This document shows positions 1-9,925 of a stretch of DNA of 64,000 nt, piece by piece. Source of the DNA: Amyelois transitella (Eukaryota; Arthropoda; Insecta; Lepidoptera; Pyralidae); assembly GCF_032362555.1 (NCBI RefSeq), contig NC_083506.1, positions 12,075,501 to 12,139,500 of the forward strand, written 5' to 3'. Positions within the stretch are counted from its first letter, which is position 1; every line of letters starts with the position of its first letter. Position numbers and translations under genes: made by a program. The notes under the pieces are model-generated. The model searched no databases, was not told where the DNA came from, and saw nothing but the letters and a program-made list of their open reading frames with translations.

Positions 1-520
1 TGCTTAGTCAACCTGCTTTCATTCATCCTCTCCACATGACCGAACCATCTTAACATACCCTTTTCTATTCCTGTAACTACATCTTCTTTCACATCACAAC
101 ATTCCCTTATCACGCTGTTCCTTATCCTGTCACTCAATTTCACACCCATCATACTCCTTAACGCTCTCATTTCCACTGCATTTATTCTGCTTTCATGCTT
201 CTTTTGCCATACCCAACTTTCACTCCCATACATTAATGTCGGGACCAACACGCCCCTGTGCACAGCCAGTCGAGCCTTTTTGGATAGTTTCTGACTGCTC
301 ATAAAGGCATGCAAAGCTCCATTCACCATGTTCCCCGCGTTCACTCTCCTTTCAATATCACTATCATACTTGCCATCTGATGTAAACTTTGATCCTAGAT
401 ATACAAACTCTTTCACTTGCTCCACTTTTTCTCCTCCAATCAAAATATTACATGCTGTCATTTCTTTCTCCATTTCAAAAACCAGTGTTTTAGTTTTACT
501 TACGTGAATGTAAATTAATG
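1..520 (-). mobile_element. LINE fragment (non-LTR retrotransposon), antisense, cut by left window edge
   Basis: On the minus strand this reads as the C-terminal part of a LINE reverse transcriptase ORF, with the recurring motifs LRWFGHVERMNES and SDRIRNSVI. The same sequence recurs at 27868-28347, 33884-34995, 54916-55328 and 59830-60240. The 3' end with the (TATG)n tail lies beyond the left edge. Near 500 the similarity fades. The exact LINE clade was not assigned; the protein style recalls RTE/BovB elements. Confidence 0.8.
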
Positions 521-699
521 CATTCTTTTTATGTTTCAAGGCTGGTACATCGAGCCGGCGACTACAGTCGCACGGACTGACTCAAACTTGTATAAAACGG
601 CCCATAACCTACAGCGTGCCCGGGACTGACAACATACATACAAACTGAAACTACCAAGTCGTAGCGGCTGCAAATGTTGCCAGCTAAGTGCTATCAGCG

Positions 700-1110
700 C
701 TAAAATCTTGCAAATACTGGCGCTTTTTTTTCTTTTGAACATAACACATAAATCACGCCACATCCCCTGCGGGGTAGTAGGTGCTTTTGTGTCTCGCAAA
801 TACTGGCACTTTTCTTTCTTTTGAACATAACATATAATCACGCCACATCCCCTGCGGGGTAGTAGGTGCTTTTGTGTCTCGCAAATACTGGCACTTTTCT
901 TTCTTTTGAACATAACATATAATCACGCCACATCCCCTGCGGGGTAATAGGTGCTTTTGTGTCTCGCAAATACTGGCGCTTTTTTTTCTTTTGAACATAA
1001 CATATAATCACACCACGTCCCCTGCGGGGTAGTAGGTGCTTTTGAATCTCGCAAATACTGGCGCTTTTTTTCTTTTGAACACGCCACATCCCCTACGGGG
1101 TAGTTCTTTT
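700..1110. repeat. Minisatellite, 85-base unit, about 4.5 copies
   Basis: The 10-mer CAAATACTGG recurs at 711, 797, 882, 967 and 1052, so the unit is 85-86 bases. Each unit carries a T-rich tract, then ACGCCACATCCCCTGCGGGG and GTAGTAGGTGC. Because 85 is not a multiple of 3, all minus-strand frames stay open, which creates spurious reading frames. The unit, read on the minus strand, resembles the 3' tail of the SINE/LINE families found elsewhere here. Confidence 0.9.
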
Positions 1111-1209
1111 TAAACTCCACGATCTTCTCTTCCATAGAGTCTATAATTTACCAGGTGCTTTTGAAACTCAATGATCTTCTCTACCATAGAGTTCTAGTCT
1201 ACAATTTAC

Positions 1210-3787
1210 CATTGAGAGCGAGCACGCAATCAGCTGTGGACGCCACCTTGACTATCTTCTCGGAAGTGACGTCGCCGCGCACGGCGGCGGGCGGCCCCTG
1301 GTTGTCGTAGTTGCCCAGCCCCGTCTGGCCGTCGGCGCCCCACCCACATGCGTACACCTTGCCTGACTCTGTTAGGAACAGACTGAAATAAAAATATTTA
1401 TATATTATATAGACATATAAATATAATTATTTACAAAATTGGATATATGGCTACACATACATACATACATAAAATCACGCCTCTTTCCCGGAGGGGTAGG
1501 CAGAGACTACCTCATTCCACTTGCCACGATCTTTGCATACTTCCTTCGTTTCACCTACATTCATAACTCACTTCATGCAAGCTCAGCGGTTTCGGGTACT
1601 TTTGACCTGACCCTTTACCAGGACGTCCTTAATTGGCTACACATAATGTCATCCAAACAACTTATAATTGAATCCACTACCACTTTCAAAGTGCAAGTGT
1701 AAGTAGATTATGCGGAACAAACTAAACTGCAGAATTTACGAGATTATGACATATTACAATATTATTATTTTTTTAAAAGGCAAATACAAACTGAAAAATA
1801 TCAGAATTATATTACCTAATTGAAATTATCCCACACATTATTACTAAAAGATTTGTTGAAACTAATTTCAGTTTTTAATTTATATTTAACAAGGAAAAAT
1901 AGGTGACTCTGTTTACCCCGCAAGGGATATAGACGTAACTATATGTATGTATGCAAAAATAAACACTTACGTATGATCCTGCCCACAGCAGACACTAGCA
2001 ATCTTCTCTTTGCCCAAAGTCCTAATATTGTGCGACAACATGCTTCCCCTATACTCCTCATTAGGGTTGATCTTCCTACCGCACTGGCCGTATGCGTTGT
2101 TGCCAAGAGTATACACACCTTCGGTGTCTGTGAGGATTACTGTGTGCGCTCTGCCAGCATCTATGCCTATTATCTAAAATAAGGGTTTAGGAATTATATG
2201 CAAGATCAAATTGTTACTATGTGCAAGTTGGCACTAGGTGGCATCACCTTAGCTTAAGATGTTTGATAATCTATTTTTGAATTTAAAGGTAGATACCACT
2301 CCTATGTTCTCTTTGGCAAACCTTAAACTTTAATTTCCTACTAAGATATTTTTGTACAAAAATCCAAATCAACATTTGTGTGATCGAAAGTTAACTAACA
2401 TAGATAGTTACCTTAGTTTCCAAAGATTTGTACGGAATATAAATAGGTGCTGGGCTTAGCAGCAATTCAAGAGGATGGCCGACCCTGGGAGCATGGTACC
2501 CGATCTGAGAGTCTGTGTTGATGCCAGTGCCGAACACCTTGTGCTGTTCACTTGTCTTTATTGATGCTACCGTGAATCCGTACCCGCATGCAACGTGAGT
2601 TACCTGAAAATAATTTCAAATATTTATTGTATTAATGAGTATCTATAGTAATAAATGTAAAGCTGAAGAGTTTGTTGTTTTTGAACATGCTAATCCCAGA
2701 AACTACTAATTTGAATAGGAAAATTATTTTTGTGTTGAATAGACCATTTGTCGACGAAGGCTCTAGGCTATATAACATGACGCTGCAACTATAAGGAGTG
2801 AATAAATAATGGAGCATGACAAAAAAATCAGGGAAAATTATTCATCCTTGAGGGCTTCAATGATGCCTTAAATAAAAATTCCACATGAACGAAGTCGCAG
2901 GCACAGCTAGTATTGGATATGGGAGTGTAAATTATTGTAAGGTATACAATTTTTTAATTTTTATTTAACACTCAACAATACTTTACTCTCTCTATACTTA
3001 CTGTTTTAGTTTTAACTTGTCAATTGCAATTTAACACTACAAAGTATCACCTACCCATATAAATGTAAAAAAGCAGATTGCGTTTTTTTTTTAATCTACA
3101 TAAGTAATGGAAATGTCATGTAATAATAATTACACATAAAATGTGTGATTTAGAAATACATACATCAAATCTCTCCCCAAAAGTGGACCGCATGGGATGC
3201 CAAGCCAGTTTGAAGTTGTTTTTGTATGCCTTCTTTCCCTTGCTGCCTCTTGGCAGGTGAATGCCAAGGGCACCTGTCTCTGCCATGCCCCACACATACA
3301 CTCGCCGGTCAGATGACTTGCTTACAGGATATTGAAAAACTACAAACAATAAATGTATAGGTATACATTTTTATGGCAGAATAAAAAATAAAGAGGCATT
3401 TTTAATAGAGATTCAGAGATTTTTTGAATCTTACTTACTTATTATGATAAAGCTAAATATTCAATATCATTCAACACCAACAGATAATAAAAAAAAAATG
3501 TAATATGAACTGGACGGATTCATGAAGCATTTTTAATGTGATTTTTTTGAGATTTAACTTAGGAGATGTTTATAATATTAAAACAATATAATAATAACGT
3601 TGTATTTAGCTGAAAAATATTAAAATAGGACAACATTTTAAAACATAATATTTTAGATTTTGATATAATACTTACTTGGTAATTGTTCCTCCTCATCAGG
3701 AACGGGTATTTTTTTCTTAGTGGTAGCATACCTTCTATTTAGTACTAAAAATGTACTGCGTTGCGCCAAAAGTTTTATTGAGTTCAT
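1210..3787 (-). CDS. Rcc1l: RCC1-like mitochondrial protein (RCC1L/WBSCR16 type), 5 exons, 3' end not seen
   Basis: Five exons join in phase on the minus strand: 3787-3676, 3339-3164, 2603-2412, 2173-1971 and 1382-1210, each with GT/AG borders. The protein begins MNSIKLLAQRSTFLV and continues with basic residues and RRYAT, which fits a mitochondrial targeting peptide. RCC1 propeller motifs follow: RRVYVWGMAETGALG, VACGYGFTVA, VYTLGNNAYGQCG, CCGQDHT and KVYACGWGADGQTGLG. Known RCC1L proteins act in mitochondria, in mitoribosome assembly and OPA1-linked fusion; that role is inferred here by family. About 285 codons are present, while the family usually has about 450, so the last blades and the stop must lie past the left edge or be hidden in the repeat-rich first kilobase. 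Introns hold LINE, SINE-tail and Helitron-like insertions. The gene is third in a same-strand series after Polr1d and Zw10. Confidence 0.88.
1460..1633 (-). mobile_element. 5'-truncated LINE copy with 12-base target duplication
   Basis: The segment starts with (CATA)n and then carries the common LINE 3' end, antisense, encoding AYPSGKEA-type residues. It is flanked by TGGCTACACATA at 1448-1459 and 1634-1645, a 12-base target-site duplication. It lies in the last visible intron of Rcc1l. Confidence 0.88.
1900..1948 (+). mobile_element. SINE-like 3' tail fragment
   Basis: Contains the tail motif TACCCCGCAAGGGATATAGA followed by a short ATG-rich tail. It sits in an Rcc1l intron, ending only about 20 bases from the donor of the exon that ends at 1971. 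Confidence 0.7.
2642..2910 (+). mobile_element. Helitron-like non-autonomous element
   Basis: The element begins TCTATAGTAATAAATG and ends GCACAGCTAG, and lies between A and T with no target duplication. A GAACGAAGTCGC hairpin sits just upstream of the terminal CTAG. These are Helitron signatures: 5' TC, 3' hairpin then CTRR, and A|T target. Related copies are at 15819-15942 and 47894-48156. It codes for nothing and lies in an Rcc1l intron. Confidence 0.72.
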
Positions 3788-4498
3788 TTTTATTTACATA
3801 ATTTAAAACTTTTTTGAAAATAAGTCCATGTTTTTAGGTTATGTTTTCAATATGAAGTGTAAGTCAATGTCAAAACGATGTTAAGTTTAGACGTTTTGAC
3901 AATAGGAGGTAGCAAAAGAAATTACTGTTAAAAACCAAATACTTGATTGTTAAAAAAAACCTGCCTGACTTATCCAATCTAAGATTATGGTCAAAACGCG
4001 CACCCCCGGGCCCTAGATTACTACTACTACTCTGAATTCCTCGTCAGAGAGTTGAGAAAAACCCGAATTAACGCCAGGAGGAAGCAGAGTTGCCTGATCG
4101 CCTTAATCGTTTCTAACGAATAAATTCAGTTTTGACATAATAAAGAGCAGAACTTAGATGCAGTTTCGTAACAAACCAGAGGAATTTACAAACACGATAA
4201 ACACTCATCAACCTAACGTCATCTCTCTCAAGTATGACTTTCGACTGTTTCTATGCGTTTGACTTAAGCAAATTACGGCACTGTCTATCCCGTTCGAAAT
4301 AAAGACGTGGTAATATGCGGGCTTGTAATAAAACACCAATACCATTGAACACCATATATTATATTACGGATACTGACTGAAATGGGGCATACAGACTGGT
4401 GAAAGCTAATGCACTAAAAAAAATTACTGACAACGTTCCATTCCATATCAACATCCACCAGTCCGTACACATTACAATTTGAACAACGAACATCGAAT
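3788..4498. other. Intergenic spacer between Zw10 3' end and Rcc1l start
   Basis: About 0.7 kb separate the Zw10 stop from the Rcc1l ATG, both on the minus strand. It must hold the Zw10 3' UTR and the Rcc1l promoter. No repeat family or other gene was recognised in it. Confidence 0.6.
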
Positions 4499-7400
4499 TT
4501 ATTTAATTTTAGACAGTAAATTGGCGCGAAACTGCGTGTTTTGGAAGAGTGCTTTGATCAAGGTTCTCAATTCATCCGTCTTGAAATGTTCGGAGAGGGG
4601 TCCGACGCCGTCGTTCCAATGCTTCTCTATGTCTTTGAGGGACCCTCTGAGAACGAATATCAGCTCCTGGAACTTCGCCCATGACTTGACGTGGGCATGT
4701 ACATCTTCTTGGTTCTGTGGAAGGTGCTTTCAAATTATTTTTAATATTTATTTATAATGTGTGTTGTATTTATTTACAGTGCGGCCTTTCTCAGTCTTTC
4801 CCACTATGGTGGCTCTGTATATCCCGCAGGGGATATAAACGTGACGCATATGTATGAGTTGTATCTTTATTTACACGAATTGCAAGTCAAGGTCATGGTT
4901 AGATCCCAATTAAAAATATAAATGTGAAAGTATCAAATCAAAAACGCATACTAGACTATGTCATGGATGTCGTAAAAGGCGACTAAGGGATAGATTTATA
5001 AACTTGAGACTCTTCTTTTAGGCGATGGTCTAGAAACCTGTCTCTATTTGAATCTCAATACTATCATTAAACCAAAAAGTTGAACGTGGCCTCTCATTCA
5101 TTTCAAGACTGCTGGCTCCGTCTTCCCCGCAAGGGATATAGACATGATTATATATATATAAAATGTATGTAAGCAGACAATCGATCCCCAGACAGCAATC
5201 TACAAGTTTCCTCAAGACATAACCGCACCAGCATGAGCGTCTCTCACGCATGCAAAGGTCTGCCATGTCACCAAACTTTACCTGGAACAGTCCCGGTGCT
5301 TTTTGCACGACAACCGTGTATATATCGCCGAGCTGCACCGCCATCTCCATGGATATGTCCTCCACGGTGCACACGCGGTGGATCAATTCATGAACGAACA
5401 TGTTGACTAGGGTGCCCATCAGCCTGGAACAAAAATAGGTCTACAATTATTTTTTTAAATCCTTTTTATGCTATTTTAAACAATTTTAACAACAGTGGCC
5501 TTTCAAGACTGTTGGCTCTGTCTACCCCGCGAGGGATATAGACGTGATTATATGGACGTATGTATTGTATTTATTCACTAATGCATGTACACAGATAGTA
5601 TATGAAGTTAATAAGTAAGAGAGAAAATTGTATAGTAGAATTCAATTCTTCTCTTTTTAAGACTATTGGTTCTGTTTACCTGGATGGAAAGTGTCAGGTT
5701 GCAAGCCCATCGCCTAAAAGAAGAATCCCATGTTTATAAGCCTATCCCTTAGTCGCCTTTTACAATAACCATACACCGGTTACACAGAGCCAACAATCTC
5801 GAGAAGACTAAAAGAGAAGACAATTTAAAAAAAAATGTGTCACGGAGATAACAAACCTGACAAACACATTGGCCGGGAACACTCCGATCCATACGTTCTT
5901 GAGCAGGTGCAGCTGCCGGAGACACTGCCTCACGGCCGCCTCCGCGTTGTTGCTCAGGAGATCCTTCACCACGATGCTGTTCAGATCTACAAACAAAATG
6001 TTTTTAATTATGTGACTAACTAGCTTTAAGCCGCGCGAATATGTTATTGCTTCTCACAGTCTTAATTGCCTATCATTCTCGTCTACCTTCCTCCTGGCTT
6101 TAGTCCCGGTTGCATCCCTGGGGAGGAGCACGGGGTATGCCTTTGACCATGGATCCTGGATTGGGTAAGTCAGGATTATTCTCGTCATAAAAGTTAAACT
6201 AACTGCAGCAATAAAAGGCGTCATCTAAACCACTTTAAACGTCATTTTTTTACTTCCATTCCCATTTATTGTCACTGGCTTTGTCGCCACTGAGGATAAA
6301 CGTGAAAAATTATCCATATTATCACTAATATCAATATGTCATTAAAAAAATAAGCCTTCGCAGGCACCCTTTGACGTCATTTTACAATTCAATAAATTAA
6401 ATTTAAGTTATATCTACTCCACTATAAGAAAATATTTTTATTTTTGTATTTTTAATAAATAACTAAAAAAAGAGGGTTGGAAACACCTCACTGCGCTGCA
6501 CCAAGCGACCGATCGCAACCGATGGAAACAGTTGGTAGACAAAATCAGGAGTCACAATACACAGCAATAAGGCCCTGACTAAGAAGAAAAAAAATCGCAC
6601 CTGAAGAACGCACATTATCCAAGATCTGCTTCCTCTGCTGTTGCATGTGCACGGTGAGATGGTGGTAGCCGAGGTCTCGCAGCTTCTGCACCAGGTCGAC
6701 GAAACTGATCGGGTAGTCCAGCTCCCGGCCTTCCATCAGGATCATCCACTTGTCTCCGAAGGTTTGCAGGTTGTGCGCTAGGTACATGCAGTTGTTGTGG
6801 AACAGGGCTGAAAAATGCAGGGCTTATTCAAAACCAGAGGTTCCTAATCTTATCATGAACATTCAATGAATGAAATTTTAGATTGTTGATGGCTGAATGG
6901 TAAACATGCTAGGCAAAAATCACAAGAAAGGCGTTTGGGGGCACAGGTTCAAATCCTACTGAATTATGTAGAGTGCCAATGGATGCTTTATAGGTGAGTG
7001 TCATACTCTCAGTAGACAGCCTTGTGTGAGAAAATACATTTATAAATATCTCGGGAAAAAAGACACTTACCAACATATTGTGGTATGGTTTGCAGATAGT
7101 TCTCATGATAATATGGTACAACTGCATCATACAATTCAAACACTATGCGGGTGGTATGGTACAGTTTCTTGCACACCACATCGGAGCATTGCACAGCTTG
7201 TTCCATCATAACATATACTAAATCAAGCAACTCTTGTGCCGTCTTGGATATCATGCACCGCGGGAAATAAAACAAACTTTTTGGTATAGTAGCATCTAGG
7301 ATCTTGAGAGCATCCTCGGTATTCTCATCTAAAGGTGAACCAACAACTTCATTTGACTCCGGAATGGTTTCCACACCAATGGACATAGTTGCACTCAAAT

Positions 7401-8574
7401 CTTTGAGCATGATGGACCGAGCAGTCTCCAAAAAATACTGGCTAGACTTCTCAGAAAAAATTACATCAATATTATTTACATAATCTAGTATAGACAAATT
7501 TTCTTCAGGAAAGAATTTGACTACAGTTAAAAAGTGCTGGAAATCTTCTATTTCTGATGTAATTTTACCATAACTTTGAAGCTCATTTATATTATTAGGT
7601 ATTGTATCTATAAGACAATCCTCAACTAATATATCTCTAAATGCAACAGCTATCTCAGACCCAATCTTCCTTATAATTGTGCGATCGCAGTCAAATTCAA
7701 TGTTCAACCTGTTACTAAGGTAATGAAACAGTAACCTCAAATTTGCTATCACATGATCATACGGGGGTTTATAATTCGGCTTGTGATTGATAGTTATAGT
7801 CATCAAGATATCAGTTTCAGCAAATACAGTACAATCATTATGAATAATAGGGATGAGAACTTCTTTAAGAAGAAACTGACCCAACTCTGTAACCTTTTCC
7901 CTCAGTCTTTTGCACCTTTCTAAAGCATTCAATATGTCTCTAGACATCTGAGACTCATCTAGTTTTATTTTGAATGTGATAACAGTTTTCTTTGGACTTG
8001 CATTGATATTTGTGTATACCAGTTCTGTCCATTCATTAAACAGTTCATGGAGCAAGTTGTCTAATATTAATTGTCCTGTAGTCTTAGTGTTTACGTAAAG
8101 GTCTAGCTCCCTAAAGCCCTCCGCAGGCATCTCTACAAGCTGCACTAAATCATACACAGCCTCAATGGAACGAGAATAGCTTTGAGCCTCCCGTCCCTCA
8201 TCAAATTCCTTAACATACCTCCCACATTGCACTACATCATATAATATATTCATGGCAAAGTTTACAAGCTGTAATTCCTTAGACAATTGATCATGGTTCT
8301 CTATAGATTTCAGTATTTCAGCCATTGTTTCCTGTTCTATTTCCTGCTTGCATTGCTGCATTTCATCCACCAAAGCCTTACTTTCGATACACAATTCTTT
8401 ACCCTCATTTATTATTGACTCAATGTCCCAATCACAGCTACCTATATAGGCTTTCATATCAACTTTCAATTGTTCTATTTCCTTAATAACTAGGGGTATC
8501 TTATCTGTGGGTTTCCATGTGCTTGAATTGTTGAAGATAGTTTTTAACACATCTTCTACATTGTAATCAGCCAT
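4499..8574 (-). CDS. Zw10: Zw10, kinetochore and ER-tethering protein, 5 exons, complete
   Basis: Exons 8574-7071, 6807-6601, 5986-5857, 5423-5282 and 4714-4499 have GT/AG borders and join in phase to 732 residues, close to the family norm (about 720-780). The ATG lies in ACCAAAATGG, a strong initiation context. The long first exon holds the N-terminal helical, coiled-coil-prone region (LVDEMQQCKQEIEQET) used for complex assembly. Exon 2 has the conserved block ALFHNNCMYLAHNLQTFG, and the last exon ends LIKALFQNTQFRANLLSKIK, a typical Zw10 C terminus. In other animals Zw10 works with Rod and Zwilch (RZZ) at unattached kinetochores to recruit dynein and checkpoint proteins, and with RINT1 and NAG (NRZ/Dsl1) in Golgi-to-ER vesicle tethering. 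Its start codon is 8 bases after the stop of the Polr1d-like gene. Introns contain SINE pieces. Confidence 0.95.
4778..5165 (+). mobile_element. SINE-like copies in Zw10 last intron
   Basis: Two plus-strand pieces of one family are present. A 3' end lies at about 4780-4855 (ATCCCGCAGGGGATATAAAC). A longer copy lies at about 4960-5160, with ATGGATGTCGTAAAAGGCGA, a TTGAATCTCAAT block and the tail CCCCGCAAGGGATATAGACA. Both carry many substitutions and look old. Confidence 0.75.
5490..5800. mobile_element. Decayed SINE-like fragments in Zw10 intron 3
   Basis: A plus-strand 3' end lies at about 5495-5570 (TACCCCGCGAGGGATATAGA). A minus-strand partial copy lies at about 5690-5775 (ATCGCCTAAAAGAAGAATCC, then TAGTCGCCTTTTACAATAAC). 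The two are in opposite orientation and separated by about 100 bases. Confidence 0.7.
6880..7040 (+). mobile_element. tRNA-derived SINE or tRNA pseudogene in Zw10 intron 1
   Basis: A box-A-like stretch (ATGGCTGAATGGTAAACATG, near 6888-6907) is followed about 40 bases later by a perfect box B core, GGTTCAAATCC (near 6949). The stretch does not fold into a tRNA acceptor stem by eye, so a tRNA-headed SINE is more likely than a working tRNA gene. Length is uncertain. Confidence 0.55.
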
Positions 8575-8582
8575 TTTGGTGT

Positions 8583-8978
8583 TTACTTTTTTAATTTGTC
8601 TTTTTTGATAGAAGGTTCTGGTTTTCGATCGTGTTTAGGAGAACGAGTGTAGGGCTGCTTGCGGTTGTATCGCGAGCTGTGGTACTTGTTAGAGCTCACA
8701 GCATGCCGCAGTGTGTTGACAAGGAAACGTTTGTTGGTTTTCTGTTGCGGCGCTTTGACCCAACCCGAGGGACCCACTATTTCGGCTCTAGCAGCGCCTT
8801 GCACTGCTTCACGCATCAGCTCCTCTACCGCCAATCTAAAACACGTATTGGTAAATCGTAAAATCATTTAAGCAACTCTTATAACTCACCGTGACTTACT
8901 AATACCATACTTTTCTAAAGCTTTATCGTCTAGTGGTTCTTTTTCGGGAATTTTGGTATCATCTTCTTTATCTGTCAT
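8583..8978 (-). CDS. Polr1d: Polr1d isoform-2-like protein, 2 exons, 113 residues
   Basis: Exon 1 (8978-8890) starts MTDKEDDTKIPEKEPLDDKA. It ends at a strong GTGAGT donor, and a 54-base intron leads to exon 2 (8835-8583). The join gives GISKSRLAVEELMREA and then GPSGWVKAPQQKTNKRFLVN. This matches the block RAVEELLAEAKRG..GPMGWMKCPLASTNKRFLINT that I recall from the human POLR1D splice form without the polymerase-subunit (RPAC2) fold. The C terminus is rich in Lys, Arg and Ser (KKDKLKK) and probably disordered. Its function is unknown to me; it should not be assumed to be the RNA polymerase I/III subunit itself. The upstream side faces TRAP-beta head-to-head. The stop is 8 bases before the Zw10 ATG. 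Confidence 0.85.
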
Positions 8979-9925
8979 AGTTTAATGTATTTCTACAATA
9001 ACTAATAGTATTTCACTACATAAATAACTAGATTTTTCTTAAAATTATTTAAGAATTCAAATAGTAAATCATTTTTTCATCAATTTTCAATCCACGAACA
9101 CGAAAACAAACACGTATTTTTGACAATCCGTGCGCATGCGTGCGTTTTGTTCTGAAAAAATACGTGTAGTTTTTTTTTGTTTTTTTAATCTACAAACTTT
9201 ATAAATTATGTAATTTATTAAATAAACATAAATAAAATATTTAGGAACCACATATATCTATTAATAAATTTAAATAATTTTAGACATTTCGTATAACGTT
9301 ATACATGTCGTATAACGCAAAAAATACTTAAATGCATTTAGGTCGGAGTGGGAAGACCTAGACGAACGTATCTTGATCAAATTAAGGACGTCCTGGTAAA
9401 GGGTCAGGTCAAAAGTACCCGAAACCGCCGAGCTTGTATGAAGAGAGTTATGAATGTGGACGAAGCGAAAGAAGTATGCAGAGATCGTGGCAAGTGGAAA
9501 GAGGTAGTCTCTGCCTACCCCTCCGGGAAAGAGGCGTGATTTTATGTAGATATGTATGTATGTATGTATGCATTTAGTTAGTAACTCTTAAAAAAAAAGT
9601 TGTGAACCTTACACATGTACTGGCAACAATTTTGGACGCGTGGAGTGAAACGTCACAGAATGTCAGCCACGTACAAAATCTGTCATCGGTGAAGTAGCCT
9701 TTCTCGACGAGTTTACGATTACATTTCCAAATTTTTTATTATTTCTTCACATTTAAAAGGTAAATATATTTTTACTGGATTGATTTAATAAGGAACTGAT
9801 AAGCATAATCATTTTCTTGTTAAATAATTGTGTATTTAATTCATATATCTACTAAAAACGGACATCCCAAATAGAAAAAGTAGACTGTGCCAAATTCTCA
9901 TTCTAAATTAAATATTGCAGACAGA
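8979..9925. promoter_or_regulatory. Head-to-head promoter region, Polr1d-like/Zw10 versus TRAP-beta
   Basis: The 0.95-kb gap between two divergent start codons must hold both promoters. A GC-richer patch (TGCGCATGCGTGCG, near 9132) lies on the Polr1d side. A LINE insertion (9342-9567) sits in the middle. On the TRAP-beta side, a donor-like AAAAG|GTAAAT at 9760 and an acceptor ATATTGCAG ending at 9920 suggest an intron in the 5' UTR just before the ATG at 9926. This is inferred from sequence only. Confidence 0.55.
9342..9567 (+). mobile_element. 5'-truncated LINE copy with 10-base target duplication
   Basis: It encodes the last 63 residues of the LINE ORF in an open frame (GRPRRTYLDQIKDVL to AYPSGKEA), then the 3' UTR and (TATG)n. 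The flanks ATGCATTTAG at 9332-9341 and 9568-9577 are target-site duplications. The intact frame and clean flanks suggest a young insertion. Confidence 0.9.

Noticed and set aside
700-1110. CRISPR-like direct repeats
   Set aside because: The repeats are contiguous 85-base units with no unique spacers, in an animal nuclear genome.
536-1135. Several minus-strand open frames with repeated MFKRKKSASICET-like peptides
   Set aside because: They are the 85-base minisatellite read in successive frames; the unit length is not a multiple of 3 and there is no gene signal.
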